Part shown: in pieces, positions 46,362 to 56,126 of the stretch
Position numbering within the stretch: position 1 is the stretch's first letter
Layout of the letters: each line of letters opens with the position of its first letter
Source of the DNA: Rhodopirellula baltica
GTDB lineage: Bacteria; Planctomycetota; Planctomycetia; Pirellulales; Pirellulaceae
NCBI GenBank assembly: GCA_002901265.1
Contig: PPHI01000094.1
Coordinates: 62,001-126,000, forward strand
Length of the DNA: 64,000 nucleotides
Reading direction: 5' to 3'
Notes under the pieces: generated by a model
What the model was told of the DNA's origin: nothing
The model's database searches: none
What the model saw: only the letters and a program-made list of their open reading frames with translations
Translations under genes and position numbers: made by a program

Positions 46362-47462
46362 TCATGAACACTGGCTATTGCCACGATTTCGGCGGAGTTG
46401 GCCACAGGCGGCGTCGATTTCGTCGCCTTTGCGTTGACGGAACATCACGTTCACGCCGGACGCTTCCAGAATCTCTTTGAACTGTGAAATCGATTGCTTG
46501 GTCGGTGTGACATAGGGCAAGCCCTCGACCGGATTGTACGGAATCACGTTCAACATCACGTTGCGTGTTCGCAGGATGCGCGCCAGTTGCCGAGCATGAT
46601 CGAGATCGTCGTTAATGCCACCGAGCAGTACATACTCGAACGTCAAACGACGCCCGTTGGCTTCGAAGTATCGGTCGGCGGCATTCAAAACGGCGTCGAT
46701 ACCGATTTTTTCGTTGACGGGGACCAACTGGCTGCGGAGTTCTTCGTTTGGGGCGTGCAAACTGACCGCCAAATTGTACGGCACACCACTGGCAGCCAGG
46801 CGGTCAATCGCTGGTGGCAACCCAACGGTACTGATCGTGATCCGTCGTGGACTGATCCCCAACCCGTCGGCAGACTTGGCGGTGTCCAGGGCACCAAGGA
46901 CACGATCGAGGTTTGCCAGAGGCTCGCCCATGCCCATCATCACGATGTGGCTGAGGCGTTCGCCATCCTCAAGTCGTCCTTGCAGACGAAGCATCTGTTC
47001 GACGATTTCGCCGCGTGTCAGGTTTCGATCGACGCCGTCGAGTCCACTCGCGCAGAACACGCAACCCATCGCACAGCCGACTTGACTGCTGACACAGATG
47101 CTGCGGCGGTGACCATCACGAAGCAGAACACATTCGACTTCGCCGCCATCGGCCAGACGGACCAACAATTTGTCCGTGCCGTCACGGCTGGTCTGGATCG
47201 CGGCTTCCTCCGCTTTGAACACGACGAATTCTTTCTGAAGCACTTCGCGCAATGCTTTCGGCAAATCGCTCATTTCGTCGAACGAGCGGGCGCGTTTCTG
47301 GTACAACCAATTAAAGATCTGCTTCGCGCGGAACTTTGGTTGCCCGTGTTCCTTCAGCCAAGTCTGCAACTCATCGAGCGAAAAATCCAGCAAGTGAAGT
47401 CGCTCGTCGCGGGCGGCTTCGGGTTCAGCGGGGGGCGTGGATTGGATGACTGGAAGGTTCAA
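46362..47462 (-). CDS. rlmN: dual-specificity rRNA/tRNA adenine-C2 methyltransferase RlmN
   Basis: Radical-SAM enzyme of 366 residues that methylates A2503 of 23S rRNA and A37 of some tRNAs. The cluster motif is GCAMGCVFCASG (Cys near 129, 133, 136). Other landmarks are FRAKQIFNWLYQKRARSFDE, then SSQVGCAMG, MGMGEPLANLDRV, ISTVGLPPAI, NLAVSLHAPNEELRSQLVP and GGINDD. The catalytic Cys near the C-terminus is in DIDAACGQL-type DEIDAACGQL. Length and order fit the family. Monocistronic by position. Confidence 0.96.
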   Translation of the reverse strand: MNLPVIQSTPPAEPEAARDERLHLLDFSLDELQTWLKEHGQPKFRAKQIFNWLYQKRARSFDEMSDLPKALREVLQKEFVVFKAEEAAIQTSRDGTDKLLVRLADGGEVECVLLRDGHRRSICVSSQVGCAMGCVFCASGLDGVDRNLTRGEIVEQMLRLQGRLEDGERLSHIVMMGMGEPLANLDRVLGALDTAKSADGLGISPRRITISTVGLPPAIDRLAASGVPYNLAVSLHAPNEELRSQLVPVNEKIGIDAVLNAADRYFEANGRRLTFEYVLLGGINDDLDHARQLARILRTRNVMLNVIPYNPVEGLPYVTPTKQSISQFKEILEASGVNVMFRQRKGDEIDAACGQLRRNRGNSQCS

Positions 47463-47634
47463 GGATGCTTCGCCGAAATGGATTTTGAAAGCGTGATGGC
47501 GGTTGCTGGCAACAGGGAAACTGCCGATTTGGGGATCGACCCGACGGCTGCCTATTCGCGCATCCGGCCGATCCCGTCATAGTTTAAGACTCGTTTTTAA
47601 AATTGTCAGCCGCTAAACCAAGAGTCACGTTCGC

Positions 47635-48822
47635 ATGAATTCGCCGGAATCGATTGACCGTCAAGAAGCTTTGGACCGATTCACGCACCTGACGGCAATT
47701 CCCGGTCGCAGCGGCGAGGAAAAAGACGTCGCCGAAGCGATTATTGAGCAATTGGTCGCTGCCGGACTCGATCGATCCAACTGCAAATTCGACGGTGCGG
47801 AGGAGCGGACCGAAATTGACGCAAACTGCGGCAACCTGATCGTTCATTTGCCAGGTAGTGGCTCCGGCCCCCACGTCCTGTTGTCTGCCCACATGGACAC
47901 CGTGCCGATTTGTTTGGGCAGCCAGCCGGTTGTCGAAGGTGACTTTATTACCAGCTCGGCGGCGACCGGACTGGGCGCCGACGACCGCAGTGGCTGCGCA
48001 GCCGTTCTGACCGCAGCGATCGAACGTTTACGTGGCAGCGACGATTCACTGCCCCCGGCAACCCTGCTGTTCACGGTTCAGGAAGAGATCGGTCTAAAAG
48101 GGGCCCGTGCACTCGACGCGTCTTTGATTGGCAAAGTCGATTTGGCTTTTAACTTCGACGGCGGACCGATTGAAAAAATCACCATGGGCGCGATCGGTGG
48201 AGAGCGGATCGATATCAAATTGAAAGGCCTGCCAGCCCATGCCGGTGTCGCCCCCGAAACCGGTGTCAGCGCGATCGTGATTGCCGCAAAGGCAATCGCC
48301 GTGTTACAGCAAGAGGGTTGGCTGGGCCGCGTGTCACAACCCAGCGGCGAAGGCACCGCGAATGTTGGCGTGATCAACGGCGGAGATGCCACAAACGTCA
48401 TCACCCCCGAAGTGACATTAAAAGCGGAAGCCCGCAGCCATGATTCGGCCTTCCGAACCGAAATCGTCCAGACGATTGAAAAGGCATTTCAATGGGCAGC
48501 ATCGGACACTTGCAACGATACCGGTGTGACAGGTCGGTGCGAGTTCTCATCGCGTGTCGACTACGACGCGTTTCACCTGCCCGAAGACGATCCGTCGGCG
48601 TTAGCGTTGGAATCGATGCTGCAGAAGATGGGACGCGAACCGTATCGCAAAGTTGCCGGCGGCGGGCTAGACGCCAACTGGTTGAACCATCACGGCATCC
48701 CGGCAGTAACCGTCGGCTGTGGCCAACAAAACATTCACACCGACAGCGAAAAACTGGATATCAACGATTACTTGGCTGCCTGCCAAATCGCGACCCAACT
48801 GATCTGCGAACCGGTTTCTTAG
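47635..48822 (+). CDS. M20 family metallopeptidase (peptidase T-like)
   Basis: Protein of 395 residues, probably a cytoplasmic di-zinc aminopeptidase or amidohydrolase. Metal-site blocks are LLSAHMDTVP (His/Asp near 84-86), TGLGADDRSGCA (Asp near 116) and FTVQEEIGLKGA (Glu pair near 149). A dimerisation-type insert follows (SAIVIAAKAIAVLQQEGWLG). The C-terminal His-type ligand lies in GCGQQNIHTDSE. The sequence is nearer PepT-like M20B proteins than carboxypeptidases. A leader of about 170 bp separates it from the divergent rlmN gene. Confidence 0.9.
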   Translation: MNSPESIDRQEALDRFTHLTAIPGRSGEEKDVAEAIIEQLVAAGLDRSNCKFDGAEERTEIDANCGNLIVHLPGSGSGPHVLLSAHMDTVPICLGSQPVVEGDFITSSAATGLGADDRSGCAAVLTAAIERLRGSDDSLPPATLLFTVQEEIGLKGARALDASLIGKVDLAFNFDGGPIEKITMGAIGGERIDIKLKGLPAHAGVAPETGVSAIVIAAKAIAVLQQEGWLGRVSQPSGEGTANVGVINGGDATNVITPEVTLKAEARSHDSAFRTEIVQTIEKAFQWAASDTCNDTGVTGRCEFSSRVDYDAFHLPEDDPSALALESMLQKMGREPYRKVAGGGLDANWLNHHGIPAVTVGCGQQNIHTDSEKLDINDYLAACQIATQLICEPVS

Positions 48823-48880
48823 TCTCAACGGTCCTTCGATCTCGACGTCCGCCAGCCAACCAACAGTCTGCCGACAATCT

Positions 48881-49132
48881 ATGGATAGCGAACAAGACGT
48901 TTGCCTGTGCTTTCACGTCTCGCGCAGGAAGATCGAAAAGTTCATCCGCACAACCAAACCGCGAGCTGTTTCGCAGCTATCGGAATGTTACGGTGCTGGC
49001 ACCGGCTGTGGCTGGTGCCGACCGTTTTTAGAGCGGTTGTGGCGATCGGAGAATCCCGCCGACGAAACGCTTCCCGATGCCGAGCAATACGCAGAGCAGC
49101 GTGCGACCTATCGCAAAAAACGCCAAACGTGA
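48881..49132 (+). CDS. BFD-like [2Fe-2S] protein
   Basis: Protein of 83 residues with a bacterioferritin-associated ferredoxin-like [2Fe-2S] domain. The four ligands are Cys8 and Cys10 (DVCLCFHVS) and Cys43 and Cys46 (GTGCGWCRP), with an intervening helical segment KIEKFIRTTKP. A charged C-terminal tail (ETLPDAEQYAEQRATYRKK) extends past the domain. It lies 58 bp after the peptidase gene in the same direction. The role could be iron release from bacterioferritin or electron transfer; no bfr gene is nearby. Confidence 0.85.
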   Translation: MDSEQDVCLCFHVSRRKIEKFIRTTKPRAVSQLSECYGAGTGCGWCRPFLERLWRSENPADETLPDAEQYAEQRATYRKKRQT

Positions 49133-49239
49133 CAGGAGCCACCGCGAGGGCTGGCGAAACATTTGGCTTCGTGACTCGCTACAATTGCGGTATCTGCGAG
49201 CGAATCGAGCCAGCCTTTCAGCCACATCAAGGCACCGGT

Positions 49240-50100
49240 ATGCGTCACTCTTTTGGTAACGCCAAGCGTTGCAAATTCGTTTCAATCGTTGTTCTGATCT
49301 TTGCGGCCAGCTTCGTGCCGCCCGCTTCCTCAAATGCGGACGACACACCAAACGACCGAGCGGCAGAGAAAGCACAGCGATTGAAGTATCTCACCGAACT
49401 CGCAGGCAACATGCTGGTGACGCTCAACGAGCCCGCCAGCGCAACCGGCATCTTGGACACACAACCGGTACTTCGATACAGCAACCCGGTGCGTAATTTC
49501 TTCAGCGACGGGGCCGTCTATTTATGGCGACACGACGACCAGCCGATTCTGTTGGGTGCGTTGTCTGTTCGTGGAAACGGCGCAGTGTTCTGTGAATTCG
49601 CCACCCTGCAATCGACTCCACTACGGTGCGACATAGCGAACGGACGCCCCGCATGGACGCCCGAAAAAACGTCGCAGGTCGACGTGCCTTTAAGTGTGGA
49701 GGGGCTCCCGTCGGCCAATCGCCAAGCTTTTGTCATGCGCCGCCTTATCCGTCGATTCAAAATCCAAATGCAAGAGCCGAACGATCCCGACAACGTCAAA
49801 GAGCTACGACTGCTCAACAAACCGTTGATTGAATGGTCTGATGAAAAGACAAATTCCACGGCAATGTGCTTTGGATTTACCGAGACCAATGATCCGGAGG
49901 GACTGGTGATCATCAAGTACAACGGCAGTCCCAGCCCGAACCAGTCACAGTGGACTTACACATTGGCTCGGATGACTTCCCGCCCGCTATCGTTTTACTT
50001 AGACGGGCAATCGATCTACGAAGTCAAAGGTTATTGGTCGAACCCGCGATCACCAAAAGACAGTTATCTCGAACAACGATTGTCCGAATACAACCCCTGA
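49240..50100 (+). CDS. hypothetical secreted protein
   Basis: Protein of 286 residues with a clear signal peptide (CKFVSIVVLIFAASFVPPAS, then SNADD). I start at the ATG at 49240; the open frame continues upstream through the BFD-like gene in another phase and is rejected. The mature part has VYLWRHDDQPILLGALSVRG and a later LSFYLDGQSIYEVKGYW block, and appears as a conserved planctomycete exported protein of unknown function. There is no anchor other than the signal. Confidence 0.8.
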   Translation: MRHSFGNAKRCKFVSIVVLIFAASFVPPASSNADDTPNDRAAEKAQRLKYLTELAGNMLVTLNEPASATGILDTQPVLRYSNPVRNFFSDGAVYLWRHDDQPILLGALSVRGNGAVFCEFATLQSTPLRCDIANGRPAWTPEKTSQVDVPLSVEGLPSANRQAFVMRRLIRRFKIQMQEPNDPDNVKELRLLNKPLIEWSDEKTNSTAMCFGFTETNDPEGLVIIKYNGSPSPNQSQWTYTLARMTSRPLSFYLDGQSIYEVKGYWSNPRSPKDSYLEQRLSEYNP

Positions 50101-50146
50101 TGCGGTCATCATTGGTGGAGCATTGCGTCCTAGAATCATTGCTTCG

Positions 50147-51343
50147 TTAGAACCGCCGAATAAATTTACTGGGCAGATCTGACTCCCGTATTTCAACTGG
50201 CTTTCCTTCTTTCGGGCGAAAGACCAAATAACGCAGACGAGACGGCACCAATGCATTCAAGGAAACCTGTGTTTCAACTTGCAAGATGACAGCGAGTTCT
50301 TCCGCTGTCACGCCACGAAACGCGTGTTTTGACATCGCGATTTCGAGATCACTCCAACTACGTCCGCGCATTTTAGGATTCACGTTCGGCGGCGGCCAAC
50401 TGACCTGCTGTGTAATGACGTCTGGAGTGATTGCGAAAACAATCGTCGCTACATCGCGTCGAGATTGGAACCACTCGAGTAAATCGGCATGAGACCCTTC
50501 GGATAAATCAATCACAGGCGGTGCCTGCCAAACCGAATCGACCACCGGGTGAATCACACGTCGAAGCTGCTTTCCGACCAACATTGGCAACACGGTTTCG
50601 CACCAGTCATGCCTCGCTTCACAGTGCTGCTCCAAAATTCGCAGTCGAGGTGAATTGATCGCCATCGGTGCGTTGAAACGGAGGTTGAAATCGACGGTAT
50701 AGAGCGGTAGCAACTGAACGACAAGACTTTCGTAATTCTTTAGCCAAGCCGCATCGGCTGACTCGGTCGATGTCGCAAAGTCTTCAAGCAACTGGCTCTC
50801 AATCAGCTCTCGGTAATTTCGATGCACTCGCTCCTTCGCTCGATCGACCAACTGTTTAGCAAGCTTCGTAGGCTGATCGGCTTGGATCGAAAGAAGCGAA
50901 GCCGTTTCTTCGGAGCTTTCAATCATGTCGATCAGTTCGGCCTGGCCGGGCACCCCAACACAAAAGTCAAGAACCTGCTGCTCGCGGTCACAGAGAAATA
51001 CGATCGCTCGTTGCGGCAATGGATCGTTTTCGCCAGCAAGCAACTGTTTAGGCCATCCGGCAGCGATCTGATGAAGTTTCAACTTCCCATTGAGATCTGG
51101 ACGTGTCTCATAAAGATCACTAATCAACGCATTGATTGCCTGCCCACACCATAAATTTTCACTCGAAGCGATGACGTCGCGTTCATCGGGCGGGCTTGCC
51201 GGATCGTCGGTCACGACCACCATGTGCAGGGTGCCGTCGGTCTGACTTGCCGATCCCGGATCGAATAACAGGACAGGACCCGCAGCAAAGCTTGCCATGG
51301 AGATGCAAGACAAAACAAAAGTATGCAGTACCCGAAAGATCAT
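50147..51343 (-). CDS. hypothetical secreted protein
   Basis: Protein of 398 residues from the ATG at 51343 (a GTG at 51352 is in frame). A signal peptide is likely (MIFRVLHTFVLSCISMASFA). The mature domain begins GPVLLFDPGSAS and runs on as a soluble mixed fold with several Trp-rich blocks (VSWPPPNVNPKMRGRSWSDL). No family is recognised. Its stop lies 46 bp after the end of the convergent neighbour. Confidence 0.75.
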   Translation of the reverse strand: MIFRVLHTFVLSCISMASFAAGPVLLFDPGSASQTDGTLHMVVVTDDPASPPDERDVIASSENLWCGQAINALISDLYETRPDLNGKLKLHQIAAGWPKQLLAGENDPLPQRAIVFLCDREQQVLDFCVGVPGQAELIDMIESSEETASLLSIQADQPTKLAKQLVDRAKERVHRNYRELIESQLLEDFATSTESADAAWLKNYESLVVQLLPLYTVDFNLRFNAPMAINSPRLRILEQHCEARHDWCETVLPMLVGKQLRRVIHPVVDSVWQAPPVIDLSEGSHADLLEWFQSRRDVATIVFAITPDVITQQVSWPPPNVNPKMRGRSWSDLEIAMSKHAFRGVTAEELAVILQVETQVSLNALVPSRLRYLVFRPKEGKPVEIRESDLPSKFIRRF

Positions 51344-51381
51344 CAGTGCCACTCGCGTCAGGACAGGGGAAATGTTTGACT

Positions 51382-51497
51382 AACATCCTGCTGATTTTCG
51401 AGTGTCGGCTTTTGCTCCTCGCAAGCGGCGTTCTCTTCCGCTACTTTCGCGGAGCAAAAAGCGACAAAACAAATTAAAAAAATCAACGGGCTGCTAA
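51382..51497. repeat. roughly 120-bp inverted-repeat element, copy 3
   Basis: The left arm begins CTAACATCCTGCTGATTTTC and the right arm ends AATCAACGGGCTGCTAAC. The centre contains CGCTACTTTCGCGGAGC, which also appears in part at 56403-56422. It fills the first half of the 330-bp gap between two genes; in the rest (51498-51672) I see nothing beyond AT-rich sequence. Confidence 0.65.
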
Positions 51498-51672
51498 CGG
51501 CAAATTCATCATAAGGGATTTCTGCTGTCCGCATAAACTTTTCCAACGGAAACGTGCGAAGTTCGCATGTGAAAACCGATGAGATACCTTGGTCCACAAT
51601 TTGGTATCTTATTGAAAATCTGGCAGTCCAGTAGCCTTGCTAATTCCGCAGCGATAGCACCGAGGTGTTTGG

Positions 51673-52605
51673 TTGGAAGAGTTCACTGATATCGAGTTCG
51701 ACTTTTCTTCCGTCGATCCACTCGTCCCGAAAAACGTTTGTGACGTTACGTTGATCGCTTGCCATTTCAACCCAACACGTGCGCAGCGACTTGCCGAAAC
51801 CTTTTACGAATGGGCTCCCAGTTTAGGTGACCTACGATCCTGTCTTCGGATCGAAGAGTTGGTCTTTGGAGATCAACCGCCAGAGATAGACAATGCCAAC
51901 GTGGTGCGTGGAGGACCACAACACCTGATGTGGCAAAAGGAGGCAATGATCAACCACGCGATCCGTTGCTTGCCCAGTCATATTCGCTATGTCGGTTGGG
52001 TCGACCACGATCTCTGCCTGACGAGCAGAGACTGGCTGATTGAAGCACTTGAGTTACTCGAACAAGGTTGCGACGCAGTCCAGTTGTTCGATCGTGTGTT
52101 CTTTTTGGATCTGAGCCATAACATCATCCATCGCCGGCGCGGACGAGCGGCAAATGGCAAAGGCTGTCCAGGAGGCGCTTGGATCGCAAATCGGAGCTTC
52201 TTGGAATCACTCGGCGGACTGCCAACCTCCAATATCGTCGGTTCGGGTGACGAAATTTTTGCGCGAGCACTGCTAGGTGAACCTTCAGGACAACGCGACC
52301 CCGCTTCGATTTTTGATACCACCGATGCTCTTGCCAATAGCTACCGCGATTACATCAACCGCGGCCGTGGCTTTCACGCAAAAGTTGGCTTCGTCCATTC
52401 AGTCGCCTACCATCTCTGGCATGGTCACAAACAGAAGCGGCAGTATCTGTCGCGTGAATCGATCTTAAAGCAACACGACTTCGATCCGACGCGAGACATC
52501 GCCATCGACGACCAAGGCTTACTTTGTTGGGCGAGCAATAAACCGGCACTGCACGCCGCCGTTGGAGACTACTTCATCAACCGCGGTGACGACGACAGCT
52601 CGTGA
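51673..52605 (+). CDS. glycosyltransferase-like protein
   Basis: Protein of 310 residues started by TTG at 51673, with GAGG about 8 bp before it and no better start. The first block DVTLIACHFNPTRAQRLAET and the metal-site candidate YVGWVDHDLCLTSRDWL (a DxD-like VDHD) are followed by GGAWIANRSFLESLGGLPTS and IVGSGDEIFARAL, which resemble the donor and acceptor ends of GT-A glycosyltransferases. The C-terminal HLWHGHKQKRQYLSRESILK block is also seen in some such proteins. The acceptor is unknown. Confidence 0.65.
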   Translation: MEEFTDIEFDFSSVDPLVPKNVCDVTLIACHFNPTRAQRLAETFYEWAPSLGDLRSCLRIEELVFGDQPPEIDNANVVRGGPQHLMWQKEAMINHAIRCLPSHIRYVGWVDHDLCLTSRDWLIEALELLEQGCDAVQLFDRVFFLDLSHNIIHRRRGRAANGKGCPGGAWIANRSFLESLGGLPTSNIVGSGDEIFARALLGEPSGQRDPASIFDTTDALANSYRDYINRGRGFHAKVGFVHSVAYHLWHGHKQKRQYLSRESILKQHDFDPTRDIAIDDQGLLCWASNKPALHAAVGDYFINRGDDDSS

Positions 52606-52628
52606 ACAAGGGCGCCAGCAACAAACAG

Positions 52629-52667
52629 AAAAAGCTCGTGTGAACGTCGTTCACACGAGCTTTTTTT
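52629..52667. terminator. bidirectional rho-independent terminator
   Basis: Arms of 13 bp (52633-52645 and 52649-52661, core AGCTCGTGTGAAC) close on a 3-base loop, with a T-run after the stem on the plus strand and a shorter one on the minus strand. It serves the glycosyltransferase-like gene on the plus strand and the tRNA-Cys gene on the minus strand. Confidence 0.9.
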
Positions 52668-52672
52668 ACTAG

Positions 52673-52743
52673 AGGCGACTAGCGGAGTCGAACCGCTGTA
52701 GACGGATTTGCAATCCGGTGCCTAACCACTCGGCCAAGTCGCC
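52673..52743 (-). tRNA. tRNA-Cys (GCA)
   Basis: A 71-base cloverleaf on the minus strand. The acceptor stem is GGCGACT paired with AGTCGCC, the discriminator base is T as usual for tRNA-Cys, and CCA is not encoded. The anticodon loop is TTGCAAA with anticodon GCA (plus-strand 52709-52711). The T-arm is AGCGG/CCGCT around TTCGACT. Pair 27-43 is mismatched (C-T). The terminator lies just downstream and the promoter just upstream. Confidence 0.95.
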
Positions 52744-52756
52744 TGACTGTTTTGTC

Positions 52757-52785
52757 AGCCTAGGAAAACTTTCTCTGATCGTCAA
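52757..52785 (-). promoter_or_regulatory. sigma-70 promoter of tRNA-Cys
   Basis: On the minus strand TTGACG (52780-52785) and TAGGCT (52757-52762) are separated by 17 bases. The -10 ends 13 bases before the first base of the tRNA. Spacing and sequence are close to the housekeeping consensus. Confidence 0.7.
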
Positions 52786-53183
52786 GAAGTCCCCAGATGG
52801 AACCTCTCAGTAAATCCTGAGAATCGCTTCCTTGCGTGCAATGGGATATCGGAATCTCGGTGTAGTCTCTTGAGGGACATCTGAAGATTTCAAAAAGTTC
52901 ACTTCTGTTCCCCAAAACGCCCGCAATTTTACCGCCCCCCCGAAAAAGTTTTGCAACGCAAACAGGTGCGGCGAAGCAGCATTTTAGAAAAAGCTCACCT
53001 CGGTTTGTGATCGATCTGACGCGTTCAAAGGTGTCGAGGCGTCCGCGCGTTCTTTCCAATCTGGTCGCACACTTTAACGGTGCTAGGACGATTCGGCGAC
53101 CACCTATAAGCTGTTCTCGATCCGCTTGTCTCCCTCCCCACCGCAAACTGATTGACGGCCCCGCCGCGACCGAGAGCACAGCC
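52786..53183. other. non-coding stretch between tRNA-Cys and uxaE
   Basis: About 400 bp with no credible gene. Apart from the tRNA promoter at its left edge, and GAGAG just before the uxaE start, I see no clear promoter, hairpin or repeat. It should hold the uxaE promoter. Confidence 0.5.
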
Positions 53184-54451
53184 ATGACGAAAAAATGCAC
53201 CACCCTTGGACTCGAGCCTAGCTTTGGATTCGGTGACCGCACGGGACTGGCGACGCCAGGTCACATCGCGGCGATGAAGCGTTGTGGCGATGGCATCACT
53301 GCGATCTTTCCTCAGCAGTCGATTCGGGAGATGACGCGAACCCAGCGCAACCCTGTGGGCGTGATCGCGGATGCGATGAATGCGGTCGAAAAAGCCGGTT
53401 GGACAGGGCCGGTCGGTGCCGATGCCGATCACTTGAAACCAATGCCGACGTCGACATCACCGCTGCGGCCGGGTTCACCTTTTTCACGATCGATCCGTCA
53501 GACGACGTCGACCAAAAGGCTGACGATTACGACGAAGCGACCTTACGTGAACGTTTCGTGGCGGTCCGAGATTCGGTGCCTTGGTTTGATCAATACCTCG
53601 GCAAAAGCGTATCCCTGTCGACCGGCACCAGCATCGAATTGGACGAGCAAGCGTGCATGCGGGCGGCGGTCAAATACGGCACCGCGATCGCGCGGGCCCT
53701 GCGACTTGGCGACTACATCCGCAGCGTCAACGAACAGGCCTCGCAAGACTACGAAATCGAGCTTTCCGTCGACGAAACCGATCAACCGACGACATTGGCG
53801 GAGCACTACATTATCGCCGATCAATGTTTGTCGGGCGGGATGAAGCTGGTCAGCCTCGCCCCACGCTTCATCGGCGACTTTGAAAAGGGCATCGATTTCA
53901 AAGGCAACTTGTCAGCGCTGGAGAGCTCCCTGGCTGATCATGCCGCGATCGCCAAGCTGCTCGGTCCGTATAAGCTAAGCCTGCACTCCGGCAGCGACAA
54001 AGTTTCAATGTACGCCGCGCTCGCCAGGACAACGGGCGGCCATTTCCACGTCAAAACCGCAGGCACGAGTTACCTCGAGGCACTTCGTGTGGTCGCCAAG
54101 CACGACGCAGCCGCATTTCGCGGGATCATCGATTTCTCACGCGATCGATACGAAACCGATAAGGCGACTTACCACGTTTCGGCTACCTTGTCCGACGCGC
54201 CGACCACGGACCAAGCCGAAGACCTGACGCTGCAACGCGAATACCTTGAATTGTGGGACGACGTCCCCGTGGGCAAGGGGTTCACCAAACCCGGACGCCA
54301 AATCCTGCACTGCACGTTCGGTTCCGTTTTGACAGACCCGCACTGGGGCAAGGTGCTGCACGATTGCTTGGTTGCACATCCCGAGACTTACACCGCGGTT
54401 CTTGACGATCACTTCGGCCGTCACCTGGACGCACTCAAAAGCGGCATGTAG
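53184..54451 (+). pseudogene. uxaE: tagaturonate epimerase-like gene (UxaE family), frameshifted
   Basis: Two frames make one gene of 422 codons. The first frame runs from the ATG at 53184 (MTKKCTTLGLEPSFGFGDRTG shortened: GLEPSFGFGDRTG) to GADADHLK. The second resumes with TNADVDITAAAGFTFFTIDP and continues to the stop at 54451 with GGMKLVSLAPRFIGDFEKGI, YKLSLHSGSDKVSMY and FHVKTAGTSYLEAL. Adding one A at the AAA of 53436-53438 gives LKTNADVD without a break (present length is 3n+2). The family interconverts tagaturonate and fructuronate in hexuronate breakdown. No other hexuronate genes are here. Error or mutation cannot be separated by eye. Confidence 0.82.
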
Positions 54452-54505
54452 GGCAGCGGACGAATTGGGTTGGGGGATCGCCAACCCTGGCGACAAACCA
54501 GCACA

Positions 54506-54532
54506 CCTCGCCAATCGGATGAAATGGCGAGG
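54506..54532. repeat. 8-bp stem hairpin between uxaE and the YeiH gene
   Basis: Arms CCTCGCCA (54506-54513) and TGGCGAGG (54525-54532) with an 11-base loop. No T-tract follows in either direction, so a terminator role is weak. It could be part of a repeat or a transcript end. Confidence 0.4.
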
Positions 54533-54677
54533 TTCGGGATGCGTCGATTGATTTACAATGGCGGCCTGCTTTTGCGACGTCGTGCCACCGCGCATCTCTG
54601 TCGACTCGGCATCTTTCGGCTGGTAAAACGCTGATTCAGATGCCGACTCCCGCCCCGATCCGTCTCGCCAATCGAAC

Positions 54678-56126
54678 ATGTCCCAAGCTGACAATCCCCA
54701 CGGTTCGCCCAATTCATCGTCTGGCCCAGAACCATCCCTTAGTAGTGATGCTGACGACTCGGTCGTTCAAGCCAAACGCGAACCATTGCTGAAATTGATG
54801 GCGACCAGCGAAGACTGGTGGGCGATCTACATCGGCTTCGTCATCCTGGCAATCGGGTTCTGCATCGTCTTGTTGACCGCCCCGGCGGATTACACCAGCC
54901 TTGAATCGCTCAAGGGCATCAGTCCGATGTCGACCTACTTGGGCAAGCCTGGCGGCTGGGAAGACTCACCGTTGCCGGCACTCGCGAAAAGCTGGAAAGG
55001 GATTTTGGGAGCGTTCGTTGTCATCGGTGTGCTATTCACTGTGGCGACAAAACTGCGTGGCAAAGACGCGCTCGGTTTCATTAAAGGCTTTCCGGTCGTG
55101 TTCGCGCTCGCCACGTTTGCCTACATCTTGGCTGGTCAGTCGGTGATCAAGGCTTACAACCTCGAGTACGCCCTGTGGGCATTGCTGGTCGGATTGATCA
55201 TCAGCAACACCTTGAAGACGCCCGCTTGGATGCGTCCGGCGATCCTGACCGAGTTCTTTATCAAGACCGGGTTGGTACTGTTGGGGGCAGAAGTGCTGAT
55301 GAGCCGGCTGATGGCTCTTGGCCTGCCCGGGATTGGTGTCGCTTGGGTGGTGACGCCGATCGTGCTGATCAGCACGTATATCTTTGGCCAAAAGGTTTTG
55401 AAAATCCCGTCACGCTCGCTGAACATGGTCATCAGCGCTGACATGTCCGTTTGTGGTGTCTCTGCCGCGATCGCAACCGCCGCGTCTTGCCGTGCGAAAA
55501 AGGAAGAACTGTCGCTCGCGATCGGACTGTCGCTGTCCTTCACCGTCGTGATGATGGTGGTGTTGCCTGCGGTGATTCAAGCGTTGGACTTGCCGACAGC
55601 AGTTGGCGGGGCGTGGCTTGGCGGGACGATCGACGCAACCGGCGCGGTCGCCGCAGCAGGAGCGGTGTTGGGTGACGAAGCCTTGGAAGTCGCCACGACG
55701 GTGAAGATGATTCAAAACATCTTGATCGGCGTCACGGCGTTCTTGGTCGCAGCCTACTGGGTTGCCTATGTCGAAAAGAACGAGACATCGCAAAAGGTAG
55801 GCGTCGGCGAGATTTGGTATCGGTTCCCAAAATTCGTTTTGGGATTCATCATCGCCTCGATCCTGTTTTCGTTGATCCACGGCCAAGTCGAAGGCGGCAG
55901 CTTGTTGACCGACGCGATGATCAAGGACGGCACCAAGACGCTCCGTGGTTGGTTTTTCTGCCTCGCGTTTATCTGCATCGGGCTGGACACCAACTTCAAA
56001 GAGTTATTGCCGTACTTTAAAGGCGGCAAGCCGATGATGCTTTACGTCTGCGGCCAGTCGTTGAACCTGATTTTGACATTGCTGATGTCGTACCTGATGT
56101 TCGGCATCTTATTCCCAACCAGCTAA
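54678..56126 (+). CDS. YeiH/UPF0324 family membrane protein
   Basis: Integral membrane protein of 482 residues, longer than the usual family length because of a polar Ser/Asp-rich N-terminus (about 1-45) and added N-terminal helices. The family core is recognised by [53 protein letters not shown], and [16 protein letters not shown]. Ten or so helices are visible. Homologues are described as putative sulfate or anion exporters, but substrate is not proven. The stop TAA overlaps the ATG of the next small gene by one base. Confidence 0.88.
   Translation: MSQADNPHGSPNSSSGPEPSLSSDADDSVVQAKREPLLKLMATSEDWWAIYIGFVILAIGFCIVLLTAPADYTSLESLKGISPMSTYLGKPGGWEDSPLPALAKSWKGILGAFVVIGVLFTVATKLRGKDALGFIKGFPVVFALATFAYILAGQSVIKAYNLEYALWALLVGLIISNTLKTPAWMRPAILTEFFIKTGLVLLGAEVLMSRLMALGLPGIGVAWVVTPIVLISTYIFGQKVLKIPSRSLNMVISADMSVCGVSAAIATAASCRAKKEELSLAIGLSLSFTVVMMVVLPAVIQALDLPTAVGGAWLGGTIDATGAVAAAGAVLGDEALEVATTVKMIQNILIGVTAFLVAAYWVAYVEKNETSQKVGVGEIWYRFPKFVLGFIIASILFSLIHGQVEGGSLLTDAMIKDGTKTLRGWFFCLAFICIGLDTNFKELLPYFKGGKPMMLYVCGQSLNLILTLLMSYLMFGILFPTS

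Noticed and set aside
48901-49239. 399-residue form of the secreted protein at 49.2-50.1 kb
   Set aside because: It would bury the signal peptide and overlap the BFD-like gene; the ATG at 49240 gives a normal signal peptide.
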